Source of the DNA: Pseudochrobactrum asaccharolyticum
GTDB lineage: Bacteria > Pseudomonadota > Alphaproteobacteria > Rhizobiales > Rhizobiaceae
Reading direction: 5' to 3'
NCBI RefSeq assembly: GCF_003314995.1
Contig: NZ_QNRH01000002.1
Span: forward strand, 496,001-560,000
Length of the DNA: 64,000 bases
This document shows, piece by piece, positions 48,466 through 57,086 of this stretch; positions within the stretch are counted from its first letter, which is position 1, and every line of letters begins with the position of its first letter. A program made the position numbers and the translations under genes. Below the pieces are notes generated by a model that was not told the origin of the DNA, did not search any database, and was given only the letters and a program-made list of their open reading frames with translations.

Positions 48466-50292
48466 TTAATCGTCATCATCCAAATCGCCGCTATCCACAC
48501 CCGGATCAGGCATTTGCATTTCCATATCCGCATCATCGTCCGGCGTGGTGATACGCACGTCGATGATTTTAGCACCCGGAAATTTTGCAAGGATCGCGGC
48601 GACATCCGGATCAGCGCGGGCATCTGTTACCAGTTCCTCGCGTCGTGCGGTTTCAACTTCAGCTACGGTCTGGCCACCGCCGTCACGGGCAACGGAAACC
48701 ATCCAGCGTTCACCCGTCCAGTCGAGCAGACGCTGTGCCATATCCGTGGCCAGTGTTTTCGGCGCATGTTCGGTCAGCGCAATTTCCATACGGTTCTGGC
48801 CAATGGAAACCAGCCGTACGAAATTCTTGACCAGAACCTTGAACTGCAGGTCGCGTTTATTGCCGGCCAGATTGACGATGTCATTCAGATCACGGATACG
48901 TACAGCCTGCGGAGCAGGTTCTGTTTTCGGCTGGACAACGGCTTGCGGCTGCATCATCTGCTGTGCAGCAGGTTCAGCTAACCGAAGGGCAGCACCGCCA
49001 TTATTCTGGCGCTGTACCATCTGACCGGAAACCGCATCAGCGGCTGCATAGGATGTATTCCCGCCACCGGAGCCATTACCACCGCCGCCGCCTTGCGGAG
49101 CAGACGGCGCAGAATTTCCGCCAATATGTCCATTGGCAATGGCTTTCAGCGCCTCATCCAGTGTCGGCAGATCGGCAGAATGTGCCAAGCGGATCAGCAG
49201 CATTTCTGCAGCCTGCACCGGACGGGATGAGGTCTCCACCTCATGAATACCTTTGAGCAACATCTGCCAGCAGCGCGACAGAGCGCGGATCGACAATGTT
49301 TTGGCAAATTCAGCGCCACGCACGCGCTCATCTTCCGACAGCGACATATCCTGCGCCACTTCCGGTGTGAAACGCAGACGCGTGACCAGATGGTTGAAAT
49401 CCGCCAGATCGCTCAGCACAACGGAAGGATCAGCACCCACATCATATTGCGCGCGGAATTCTTTCAGCACACCCGCCACGTCACCGCGCATCAGCATTTC
49501 AAACAGGTCGATAATACGCGCACGGTCGGCAAGGCCGAGCATTTCACGCACTGTCTGGCTATCGACTGTGCCGTTGCCATGGGCAATCGCCTGATCAAGG
49601 ATCGACAGGCTGTCGCGCGCAGAGCCTTCACCGGCACGGGCAATCATCGCCAGTGCTGTGTCGTCAGCCTGCACATTTTCAAGGCCGGTGATCTTGCGCA
49701 ACAGGCTGGTCAATGTGCCGGATTCAATGCGGCGCAGATCAAAACGCTGACAGCGCGACAGAACAGTAATCGGCACTTTGCGGATTTCTGTGGTCGCGAA
49801 AATAAACTTCACATGTGGCGGCGGCTCTTCCAATGTCTTCAACAGGCCGTTGAAAGCCTGATTGGAAAGCATATGCACCTCATCGATGATATAGACTTTG
49901 TAACGGGCAGAAACCGGACGGTAGCGCACCTGCTCAATAATTTCACGGATATCATCAATACCGGTATGCGAGGCCGCATCCATCTCGATCACATCGACAT
50001 GGCGGCCTTCCATAATCGCCTGACAGTGCTCCCCCAATTCGGTGAGATGCACACTCGGCTGATCAATCGTATCGGTTTTATAATTCAGGCCGCGCGCCAG
50101 AATACGCGCCGTTGTGGTCTTACCCACCCCGCGCACACCGGTCAGCATCCATGCCTGCGCAATGCGTCCTGCTTCAAAAGCATTGGTCAGGGTGCGCACC
50201 ATCGGCTCCTGACCATAAAGATCATCAAAATTCTGCGGGCGGTATTTACGGGCGAGAACGCGATAAGCATTATCTGCCGGTTTATTATCCAT
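48466..50292 (-). CDS. dnaX: DNA polymerase III subunits gamma and tau
   Basis: A 608-aa clamp-loader subunit. AAA+ motor: Walker A GVRGVGKTTTARIL at about residues 46-60, Walker B YIIDEVHML, the sensor-1-like FIFATTEIRK, and the SRC motif LSRCQRF. The zinc-finger cysteines common in DnaX are reduced: GHS...EHCQAIMEG shows one cysteine where four are usual. A Gln/Gly/Ala-rich linker (about 395-450) follows, then a tau-like C-terminal region. No obvious slippery heptamer for gamma was seen. It is downstream of the SRP RNA gene. Confidence 0.94.
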   Translation of the reverse strand: MDNKPADNAYRVLARKYRPQNFDDLYGQEPMVRTLTNAFEAGRIAQAWMLTGVRGVGKTTTARILARGLNYKTDTIDQPSVHLTELGEHCQAIMEGRHVDVIEMDAASHTGIDDIREIIEQVRYRPVSARYKVYIIDEVHMLSNQAFNGLLKTLEEPPPHVKFIFATTEIRKVPITVLSRCQRFDLRRIESGTLTSLLRKITGLENVQADDTALAMIARAGEGSARDSLSILDQAIAHGNGTVDSQTVREMLGLADRARIIDLFEMLMRGDVAGVLKEFRAQYDVGADPSVVLSDLADFNHLVTRLRFTPEVAQDMSLSEDERVRGAEFAKTLSIRALSRCWQMLLKGIHEVETSSRPVQAAEMLLIRLAHSADLPTLDEALKAIANGHIGGNSAPSAPQGGGGGNGSGGGNTSYAAADAVSGQMVQRQNNGGAALRLAEPAAQQMMQPQAVVQPKTEPAPQAVRIRDLNDIVNLAGNKRDLQFKVLVKNFVRLVSIGQNRMEIALTEHAPKTLATDMAQRLLDWTGERWMVSVARDGGGQTVAEVETARREELVTDARADPDVAAILAKFPGAKIIDVRITTPDDDADMEMQMPDPGVDSGDLDDDD

Positions 50293-50436
50293 GGATTTCG
50301 CGCGCTCCTTCAGATCCCGTCTTTAAGCTTCACTGCTGTAGCACAGATCGTCAGCCGATTGAAAACAGAAAGCGGCCTCTCGGAAAACTTAGCTTTTCCG
50401 TGCACAACAATCTGGATTTCAGGGGAGAAAAAAGGT

Positions 50437-50532
50437 GGGAGGCTGGCACGATGACCCGTGCCGAGCTCGTTAGGGCTGCTTCCTTCCGGACCTGACCCGG
50501 TTGGCGAGTGGTCCGTCCACCACCAACCTCCC
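50437..50532 (-). ncRNA. ffs: Signal recognition particle RNA (4.5S, small bacterial type)
   Basis: On the minus strand the conserved apical segment gtcaggtccggaaggaagcagcc lies mid-molecule, and the 5' and 3' ends (gggaggttgg / ccagcctccc) pair as the base of a single long hairpin, about 96 nt. It ends with a run of T (ACCTTTTTTCTCC) that acts as terminator. The RNA scaffolds Ffh for co-translational membrane targeting. It lies just upstream of dnaX, a common alphaproteobacterial arrangement. Confidence 0.95.
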
Positions 50533-50538
50533 GCGCTC

Positions 50539-50567
50539 CATATCGGAAATTTGAACACAAAATGCAA
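50539..50567 (-). promoter_or_regulatory. ffs promoter
   Basis: On the minus strand TTGCAT (50562-50567), 17 nt, GATATG (50539-50544), then 6 nt to the expected RNA 5' end at 50532. The geometry fits a strong housekeeping promoter. Confidence 0.7.
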
Positions 50568-50699
50568 GGCTCAAATAAGCTGAGATAAAAAAATAGAGAT
50601 TATTTTCACGCATTTTATGTTTGAATAGTTCCAGACTAGTCAAAACCAGCTTCAAAAGCTGCCGGACAAGAACAATATTTTTCAAAAAGGCACCGCATC

Positions 50700-51110
50700 A
50701 TGCCGGACTTTACCCTCGACCAACGTTTACAAAACGACACATTTCCTATCGGTCCGCTTGGCCTGTGCCAGCTGCTTTTGATGAATGACAAGCGCTGGCC
50801 GTGGTTGATTCTTGTACCGCAGCGCGCAGATATGTCAGAAATTCACGAACTGACCCCGCTCGATCAGACCATGCTCAGCTTTGAAACCTCTATGGTTGCC
50901 GAAGCGATGAAAGAGGCAACTGCCTGTGAGAAGATCAACAGCGGTGCACTCGGTAATATTGTTCGTCAATTACACATCCATATTATTGCGCGCAACAGCG
51001 GCGATGCGGCATGGCCGGGCCCTGTCTGGGGACATGGCACGCGTGAGCCCTATACTGAAGAAGAAGCGCATCAACTCATCAATGCATTACGCGCCCGTCT
51101 TTCTGCCTGA
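50700..51110 (+). CDS. HIT-family protein
   Basis: A 136-aa protein of the histidine triad superfamily, nucleotide hydrolases or transferases. The C-terminal triad region reads RQLHIHIIAR: the second and third histidines are present, but the first triad position is Gln (QLHIH), a variant also found in some HIT groups. The second half (WPGPVWGHGTREPYTEEEAHQL) fits the family. Substrate is unknown. It is followed by nudC after 11 nt, so the two are probably co-transcribed. Confidence 0.86.
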   Translation: MPDFTLDQRLQNDTFPIGPLGLCQLLLMNDKRWPWLILVPQRADMSEIHELTPLDQTMLSFETSMVAEAMKEATACEKINSGALGNIVRQLHIHIIARNSGDAAWPGPVWGHGTREPYTEEEAHQLINALRARLSA

Positions 51111-51121
51111 GTTTACATGTG

Positions 51122-52090
51122 ATGCCCCATAATTTTGAATTTGCAGCAATGGCTGACAAGAATCATGGCCTTGGCTTTGCCGGTAAGACACTTGATCCGC
51201 AGGCTGAAAAACGTGATGAAACCAGTCTGCCGAGTGCATTGGCCAATCCTGATGCGCAATTTTTGCTGTTTGCACGCGGTAAAATCCTGCTCAAACAAGA
51301 CATATCGGAACATAGTGCTTTATTCAGTCATGCGGAAATCCGTCATCTGCAAATTGATACGGATAAGAACAGCAAAAATCATCTGATTTTGTTAGGGGAA
51401 GCAGAAGGCACTGCCTATCTTGCGCTGGATACCGGCCTTGATCCCGAGGCACTTCCTCCAACACTGGAAGCCTCCGAATATCGCGCGCTTTATACGCATA
51501 ATCTGCTAAGCCCCGCAGATAGCGGCATGGTTGCACAAGCCGCAGCCCTTCTTGCATGGCATAGAACCCATCGCTTTTGCGGGCGTTGCGGCCATGAAAC
51601 CGAAATGCGTATTGGTGGTTTCAAACGGATTTGCACATCCTGTCATGCCGAGCATTTTCCACGTACTGATCCGGTGGTGATCATGCTCGTCACGTACCAG
51701 TCGCCGTCCGGAGAACGCTGTCTGCTGGCACGCAGTCCGCATTTTGCCCCACTGACTTATTCCTGCCTTGCCGGGTTTGTCGAGCCGGGAGAAACGATAG
51801 AGAATGCAGTCCGGCGTGAAGTGCGCGAAGAGTCAGGGCTGCCTGTCGGGCAGGTAACCTACCATGCCAGCCAGCCATGGCCGTTTCCCTATTCCCTGAT
51901 GATCGGTTGTTTCGCTCAGAGCCTGTCCGGTGAGCTGAACCTTGACCATGACGAGCTGGAAGACGGTGGCTGGTTTACCCGTGAGGAAGCGAAGGTCATG
52001 CTGGAGAATATCCATCAGCAAGGCCTACGTACCCCGCCAGCCGGTGCAATCGCCAGCGCGCTGATACGCCATTGGGTAGAAAACTCATAA
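51122..52090 (+). CDS. nudC: NAD(H) pyrophosphatase NudC
   Basis: A 322-aa Nudix hydrolase with the NudC features: zinc-ribbon CGRCG...CTSCH, the Nudix box GFVEPGETIENAVRREVREESGL, and the SQPWPFPYSLM signature of NADH pyrophosphatases. It cleaves NADH/NAD and, in relatives, removes the NAD cap from RNA 5' ends. The ATG at 51122 is preferred over the adjacent GTG at 51119. It lies 11 nt after the HIT gene and ends in a shared terminator. Confidence 0.94.
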   Translation: MPHNFEFAAMADKNHGLGFAGKTLDPQAEKRDETSLPSALANPDAQFLLFARGKILLKQDISEHSALFSHAEIRHLQIDTDKNSKNHLILLGEAEGTAYLALDTGLDPEALPPTLEASEYRALYTHNLLSPADSGMVAQAAALLAWHRTHRFCGRCGHETEMRIGGFKRICTSCHAEHFPRTDPVVIMLVTYQSPSGERCLLARSPHFAPLTYSCLAGFVEPGETIENAVRREVREESGLPVGQVTYHASQPWPFPYSLMIGCFAQSLSGELNLDHDELEDGGWFTREEAKVMLENIHQQGLRTPPAGAIASALIRHWVENS

Positions 52091-52118
52091 AAAAGCGCCG
52101 GATCACTCCGGCGCTTCT
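52089..52118 (+). terminator. Bidirectional terminator between nudC and pheA
   Basis: aagcgccgg / ccggcgctt with a 6-nt loop. On the minus strand it is followed by TTTTTTATG, on the plus by CTTATAAT. Confidence 0.85.
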
Positions 52119-52146
52119 TATAATCAATTTCAGCAGCTGCTCACTC

Positions 52147-53013
52147 TTACTCAGCTGCAAGCAGTTGCTTGCGGTTCTCACTGCCCGGATAAACACCGAC
52201 AATGCGCACTTCCTTGGTGAAGAAAGCCAGTTCTTCCAGTGCTAGCTGCACGGAACGATCATCCGGATGACCTTCAATATCCGCGTAAAACTGCGTTGCC
52301 ATGAAAGTTCCGCCAATCTGGTAGCTTTCCAGCTTGGTCATGTTAATGCCATTGGTGGCAAAACCGCCCATCGCTTTGTAAAGCGCTGCCGGAACGTTGC
52401 GCACGCGGAACACAAAAGTCGTCACCATCAATTCATCCGGTGACTTGCGCGGTGCCCATTGTTCCTGCTTCGACAGCACAACGAAACGCGTAATATTGTT
52501 TTCCGCGTCTTCGACATTGTTCTGCAAAATCTCAAGACCATAAAGCTCCGCAGCCAGCAATGGTGCTAAGGCCGCTTTGCTCTTATCACCCAGATCAGCC
52601 ACCTGACGGGCAGCGCCTGCCGTATCACCGGCAATAACCGGTTTCCAGCCATTGCCGCGAATAATTTTTCGGCATTGTCCCAGCGCATGAATATGGCTGT
52701 GAACGCTCTTAATATCTTCCTTTTTGGTGCCTGGAAGCACCATCAACTGAAAATGGATCGGCAGGAAATATTCGCCGATAATGTGCAGGCGCGATTCCGG
52801 CAAAAGATGATGAATATCCGCGACGCGACCGGCCAGCGTATTTTCAATCGGAATCATTGCCAGATCGGCTTCACCATTTTCAACGGCATTAAACGCGTCT
52901 TCAAAAGTTGCACATGGCAGCGGCTCCATTGTCGGAAACATATTGCGGCAGGCCGTGTCGGAATTTGCTCCCGGTTCACCCTGAAACGCTATTTTATTGG
53001 TCTTCGCTGCCAT
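52147..53013 (-). CDS. pheA: Prephenate dehydratase
   Basis: A 288-aa enzyme of phenylalanine synthesis: prephenate to phenylpyruvate. The catalytic domain spans about residues 1-185 (IAFQGEPGANSDTAC..., IPIENTLAGRV) with the TRF motif in NNITRFVVL, and the ACT domain follows (NVPAALYKAMGGF...MTKLESYQ). The canonical phenylalanine-binding ESRP is here ESYQ, so allostery may be changed. A monofunctional dehydratase without chorismate mutase. kdsB lies 51 bp upstream on the same strand. Confidence 0.95.
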   Translation of the reverse strand: MAAKTNKIAFQGEPGANSDTACRNMFPTMEPLPCATFEDAFNAVENGEADLAMIPIENTLAGRVADIHHLLPESRLHIIGEYFLPIHFQLMVLPGTKKEDIKSVHSHIHALGQCRKIIRGNGWKPVIAGDTAGAARQVADLGDKSKAALAPLLAAELYGLEILQNNVEDAENNITRFVVLSKQEQWAPRKSPDELMVTTFVFRVRNVPAALYKAMGGFATNGINMTKLESYQIGGTFMATQFYADIEGHPDDRSVQLALEELAFFTKEVRIVGVYPGSENRKQLLAAE

Positions 53014-53064
53014 TTTTGGTGCCTTTGACTTAAGTTTAGAAATGCTTTTCCGTTGTTTTACAGA

Positions 53065-53808
53065 TCAGCGCGACAAAACCTGCCGTGCTTTCTCCAGATC
53101 CTCCGGTGTATCCACACCGAGCGGGAAGGATTGAACCACTTCCACATCGATTCGCATACCCGCTTCCAGCGCCCGTAACTGTTCCAGTTTTTCGCGGATT
53201 TCTAACACAGACTGGCCGAGTGCGACGAATTTCTCCAGCGCTTCACGGCGATAAGCGTAAAGGCCGATATGGTGATAAAGCGGCCCGTCACCATAAGGTG
53301 CTGTGGCGCGGGTGAAATAGAGCGCGCGCAGCTTATTGGATTCAGCCAGAGGCGAACCGACAATCTTCACTACATTCGGATTGGTCTTTTCTTGGATATC
53401 ACTGATCTCAACACCAAGGGTCGCGATATCCGCAGGCCCTTCGATGAGCGGCTGTAGAGCCGTCTTGATCAATGCCGGATCGATGGTCGGCAGATCGCCC
53501 TGCACATTGATAACCGCATCGAATTCTTTATTGGGATCAATGAGTTGTAGTGCTTCATAAATTCTGTCAGAGCCGGATTCATGATCCCCGCGTGTCATCA
53601 CAGCTTCAAGGCCATGCGCTTCGACAGCCTCTTTAATCTCGGTGCTGTCGGTTGCAACCACCACGCGCCCCAGACCGGAGGCAACGGCACGCTCCGCGAC
53701 ATGAACAATCATCGGCTTGCCGGCAATGTCTGCCAGCGGTTTGCCGGGCAGGCGCGTTGAGGCCATACGGGCAGGAATCAGGATCAGTGATTTAAACGGC
53801 TTAGACAT
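53065..53808 (-). CDS. kdsB: 3-deoxy-manno-octulosonate cytidylyltransferase
   Basis: A 247-aa enzyme that activates Kdo to CMP-Kdo for LPS inner core. The nucleotidyltransferase start [15 protein letters not shown] is at residues 11-25, and the metal/CMP-binding [11 protein letters not shown] is at about residues 101-111. The C-terminal [11 protein letters not shown] is typical. It is followed on the same strand by pheA; the two are often neighbours in alphaproteobacteria and are probably co-transcribed, though their pathways differ. Confidence 0.96.
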   Translation of the reverse strand: MSKPFKSLILIPARMASTRLPGKPLADIAGKPMIVHVAERAVASGLGRVVVATDSTEIKEAVEAHGLEAVMTRGDHESGSDRIYEALQLIDPNKEFDAVINVQGDLPTIDPALIKTALQPLIEGPADIATLGVEISDIQEKTNPNVVKIVGSPLAESNKLRALYFTRATAPYGDGPLYHHIGLYAYRREALEKFVALGQSVLEIREKLEQLRALEAGMRIDVEVVQSFPLGVDTPEDLEKARQVLSR

Positions 53809-53992
53809 AAGGTTTCATCCGAAAGTGTCAAAAAGTCACGGGTGTAGCTGTTCTTATAGGTGTTGCCAGCGTCAAGCAAAAGACCTAGTTTCCGGCAAAG
53901 GTCAGTAAAATGGAGGGCTACCCTCCCCTAAGACAGACTAAATATCACCGCCAAGCTAAAGGCGTTGGGGGAACAGGAGCGCTAGCGGCCAT

Positions 53993-54721
53993 ATGAATTC
54001 GTCTCAGTCCAATAAATATATCATGGCCTTTCTGGCCACCGTTTTTATTGCCATGACCATTGGTATTTCTTCCGATGCGATTTTTTCGACGCCGCATCCT
54101 GAAACTGAAGGTTATGCCATTGTAGCTTCTGAGGGTGGCGCACCGGCTGCCGGCAAAGAGGCACCTGCTGCTGTACCTATCGCAACATTGCTGGCATCGG
54201 CTGATCCTGCACGCGGTGCAACCGTGTTTAAACGCTGTGCTGCCTGCCATACAGGGGAAAAAGGCGGCGCCAATAAAGTCGGTCCGCACCTCTGGGATGT
54301 TGTGAACCGTCCGATGGCGACAGTTGAAGGTTTCAGTTATTCCGCAGCGATGAAAGAATTCTCACAGGGCGGTAAGGAAGTCTGGGATTATGAACATCTC
54401 AACAAGTTCCTGACATCTCCTAAAGGCTACATCAAAGGTACAGCCATGGGCTTTGCCGGCGACAAAAAGGATAATGAACGCGCTGATCTGATCGCTTATC
54501 TGCGCTCACTGTCTGACAATCCTGCACCACTGCCTTCACCGGAATCTGCAGCACCTGCTGAAGAGACAAAACCGGCTGAAGAAGCAAAGCCTGCGGAAGA
54601 AAAGCCAGCCGAAGCGCCTGCAACTCAGGAACCGGCAAAAGAAACACCATCTGCACCGGAAGCACCTGCATCTCCGGCACCTGCAACACCGGAAGCTCCG
54701 GCAACGCAGCCTGCGAATTAA
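53993..54721 (+). CDS. Membrane-anchored cytochrome c (c2/CycM-like)
   Basis: A 242-aa class I cytochrome c. One N-terminal segment (about residues 10-28) probably stays as a membrane anchor, because no clean signal-peptidase site is visible. The heme motif CAACH lies near residue 83, and the Met ligand in GTAMGFAG near 147. The C-terminal ~60 residues are a Pro/Ala/Glu-rich tail ([20 protein letters not shown]...), which may reach across the periplasm. Likely an electron carrier to a terminal oxidase. AGGAG is 13 nt upstream. Confidence 0.9.
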   Translation: MNSSQSNKYIMAFLATVFIAMTIGISSDAIFSTPHPETEGYAIVASEGGAPAAGKEAPAAVPIATLLASADPARGATVFKRCAACHTGEKGGANKVGPHLWDVVNRPMATVEGFSYSAAMKEFSQGGKEVWDYEHLNKFLTSPKGYIKGTAMGFAGDKKDNERADLIAYLRSLSDNPAPLPSPESAAPAEETKPAEEAKPAEEKPAEAPATQEPAKETPSAPEAPASPAPATPEAPATQPAN

Positions 54722-54746
54722 CATCAACGATCAGTTTCTGATCGCT

Positions 54747-54777
54747 AAGCCGGGCTCAAAGCCCGGCTTTTATTTTT
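54747..54777 (+). terminator. Terminator of the cytochrome c gene
   Basis: aagccgggc / gcccggctt with a 5-nt loop, followed by TTATTTTTA. A smaller cgatcag / ctgatcg hairpin at 54728-54744 precedes it. Confidence 0.85.
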
Positions 54778-54793
54778 AGAAGGAACTATATTC

Positions 54794-55018
54794 ATGTCTG
54801 ATGAAGTAATTGTACGCGACAGCAACGGCGCTCAGTTGCAGGACGGCGACTCCGTCACCCTGATCAAAGACCTCAAGGTCAAAGGCACTTCCGAAACCAT
54901 CAAGCGCGGTACACTGGTCAAAAATATCCGCCTGAACGGTCGTGATGGTGAAGTTGAGTGCAACACCAAACAGGTCAAAGGTCTGGTCCTGAAGACCGAA
55001 TTCGTCAAGAAAGCCTGA
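54794..55018 (+). CDS. PhnA/YjdM-domain protein without the zinc-ribbon part
   Basis: A 74-aa protein matching the C-terminal domain of YjdM/PhnA: VRDSNGAQLQDGDSVTLIKDLKVKG...KRGTLVKNIRL...VLKTEFVKK. The N-terminal zinc-ribbon half of longer family members is absent. The old name alkylphosphonate-uptake protein is misleading; the function is unknown. AAGGAA lies about 10 nt upstream. It lies alone between the cytochrome gene and the Yej operon. Confidence 0.88.
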   Translation: MSDEVIVRDSNGAQLQDGDSVTLIKDLKVKGTSETIKRGTLVKNIRLNGRDGEVECNTKQVKGLVLKTEFVKKA

Positions 55019-55143
55019 TCATTACAAAGATTTAATTCCGCAAGCCCGATTTTTGCTCTGCTTCTGCCTGCTTTCCCTTTTAATTAACACAGGGATCATT
55101 AAAGTGGTCACTTATTCTTGTGAGCAAATTATCGGGTGGCGGA

Positions 55144-56994
55144 ATGAAAACAGCATTGCGGGTTATGCTTGTCGCAGGTTTGAGCCTGTATGGCAGTTTG
55201 GCTTCCGCTCAGGAAAAAGCACCAGAAAATGGTCTGCAATGGCGCCATGCCAACAGCCTGACCGGTGAGCCGAAATATCCCGCAGGCTTTAAGCACTATG
55301 ACTATGTCAATCCCGATGCTCCTAAAGGCGGCACGCTCAATCAGGTCACTGTCGGTACTTTTGACAGCCTGAACCCATATGTGGTTCAGGGCGTTGCGGC
55401 TGCCGGTCTCGCCAATTTCGGCGGCGGTATGCTCTATGACACGCTGATGGATCAGTCGATGGATCAGAGCTCGACTTCCTACGGGCTGATTGCCGAAGCG
55501 ATGCAATATCCGGAAGATTTTTCCTGGGTTAAATTCCGCCTTAATCCCAAAGCCGCATGGCACGACAAAACGCCGATCAGCGTTGAAGATGTGATCTGGT
55601 CGTTTGAAACACTGAAAAAGCAATCACCGCTCTATAACCGCTACTATGCAGATGTCGTCAAAGCCGAAAAAACCGGCGACAACGAAGTTACCTTTACTTT
55701 TGACAAAGCTGGCAACCGCGAATTGCCAAGCATTATGGGCGATCTTGTCGTGCTGCCAAAACATTGGTGGGAAGGCAAAGATAAAAACGGCAAGCAACGC
55801 GATATCAGCCGCCCGACCCTTGAAATTCCGCTTGGCTCCGGCGCGTATAAAATCGGTGCCGTTAATCCGGGTAGGTCAATCACATGGCAGCGCGCGGATG
55901 ATTATTGGGGCAAAGACCAGCCAACACAGGTCGGCCGCAATAATTTTGATCAGGTGAAATACGAATATTTCCTCAATAATGATGCCACGTGGGAAGCCTT
56001 TAAAAAGGGCGGCACCTATGACTTCCGCGTTGAAAACATCGCTCAGCGCTGGAAAGAGCAATATAATTTTCCGGCCTTTGAGCGTGGTGATGTGATCAAA
56101 GCCAGCTTCCCGATGCATGCAGCGGGGCGTATGCAAGGCACATTCCTGAATACCCGCAAAACCAAATTTCAGGATGTACGGGTTCGTGAAGCGCTCAACT
56201 GGGTGTTTGATTTTGAAAGCATGAACCGCATGCTGTTCTTCAACCAGTATAAGCGGATTGAAAGCTATTTTGCCGGTATTGATCTGGCCTCTTCCGGTTT
56301 GCCATCAGAATCCGAACTGAAAATTCTTGAAACCGTGCGCGGTGAAATTCCGGAAGCTGTTTTCACCAAGCCGTATAAACTGCCGGTCTTTGATACCCCG
56401 CAGGCTACGCGTACCAATATACGCCATGCTCTTGATCTGCTTGCGCAAGCCGGATGGACAGTAAAAGACGGTAAACTCACCAATGACAAAGGTGAGGTTT
56501 TTACTATTGAGTTCCTGACCAACAACCCGAGCGACGAACGTGTCGTCAGCCCGTTCATCAACAATCTGCGCCGTATAGGTATCAATGCATCCTTAAGAGT
56601 GGTTGATGATGCGCAATATCAGGCACGGGTCAGTGACTTCGATTATGATGCCATCAGCTCGATTGTCGCGCAAAGTCAGTCTCCCGGCAATGAACAACGG
56701 GAAATGTGGAGCACTCAGTCTGCGGATCTGAAAGGTAGTAAAAACTATGCCGGCATCAAAAATCCGGCAATCGACAAGCTGATCGACTATGTTGTTTATG
56801 CCAAAGATTATGATGAACTGGTGGCCGCAACCCGTGCACTCGACCGCGTGCTGCTGTGGAACTATTACACTGTGCCGCAATGGTATTCTGACACCATCAA
56901 TGTCGCTTATTGGAACAAATTTGGCCTTCCCGATAAGCAGCCGGATTATGCAGGGATTGATCCTTTCTCCTGGTGGGTAAAACCAAAACCATAA
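55144..56994 (+). CDS. yejA1: YejA-type extracellular peptide-binding protein 1
   Basis: A 616-aa periplasmic binding protein for an ABC transporter of the peptide/microcin C type. A Sec signal peptide (MKTALRVMLVAGLSLYGSLASAQ) begins at the ATG 55144, chosen over the GTG at 55120 because GGTGG precedes it. Family block: GLQWRHANSLTGEPKYPAGFKHYDYVNPDAPKGG, and later DNVVYDATWEAFKKGG-like blocks. It precedes a second binding protein, then yejB-yejE-yejF. In Brucella the homologous system supports resistance to antimicrobial peptides. Confidence 0.92.
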   Translation: MKTALRVMLVAGLSLYGSLASAQEKAPENGLQWRHANSLTGEPKYPAGFKHYDYVNPDAPKGGTLNQVTVGTFDSLNPYVVQGVAAAGLANFGGGMLYDTLMDQSMDQSSTSYGLIAEAMQYPEDFSWVKFRLNPKAAWHDKTPISVEDVIWSFETLKKQSPLYNRYYADVVKAEKTGDNEVTFTFDKAGNRELPSIMGDLVVLPKHWWEGKDKNGKQRDISRPTLEIPLGSGAYKIGAVNPGRSITWQRADDYWGKDQPTQVGRNNFDQVKYEYFLNNDATWEAFKKGGTYDFRVENIAQRWKEQYNFPAFERGDVIKASFPMHAAGRMQGTFLNTRKTKFQDVRVREALNWVFDFESMNRMLFFNQYKRIESYFAGIDLASSGLPSESELKILETVRGEIPEAVFTKPYKLPVFDTPQATRTNIRHALDLLAQAGWTVKDGKLTNDKGEVFTIEFLTNNPSDERVVSPFINNLRRIGINASLRVVDDAQYQARVSDFDYDAISSIVAQSQSPGNEQREMWSTQSADLKGSKNYAGIKNPAIDKLIDYVVYAKDYDELVAATRALDRVLLWNYYTVPQWYSDTINVAYWNKFGLPDKQPDYAGIDPFSWWVKPKP

Positions 56995-57086
56995 AATGGC
57001 TCACGCTGGTTTGGTCTTGTATTTTGACTCACATTTTTTGAGCCTGATACCCAATCGGATATTAACCACGAGGCAGGAGGTGTATT

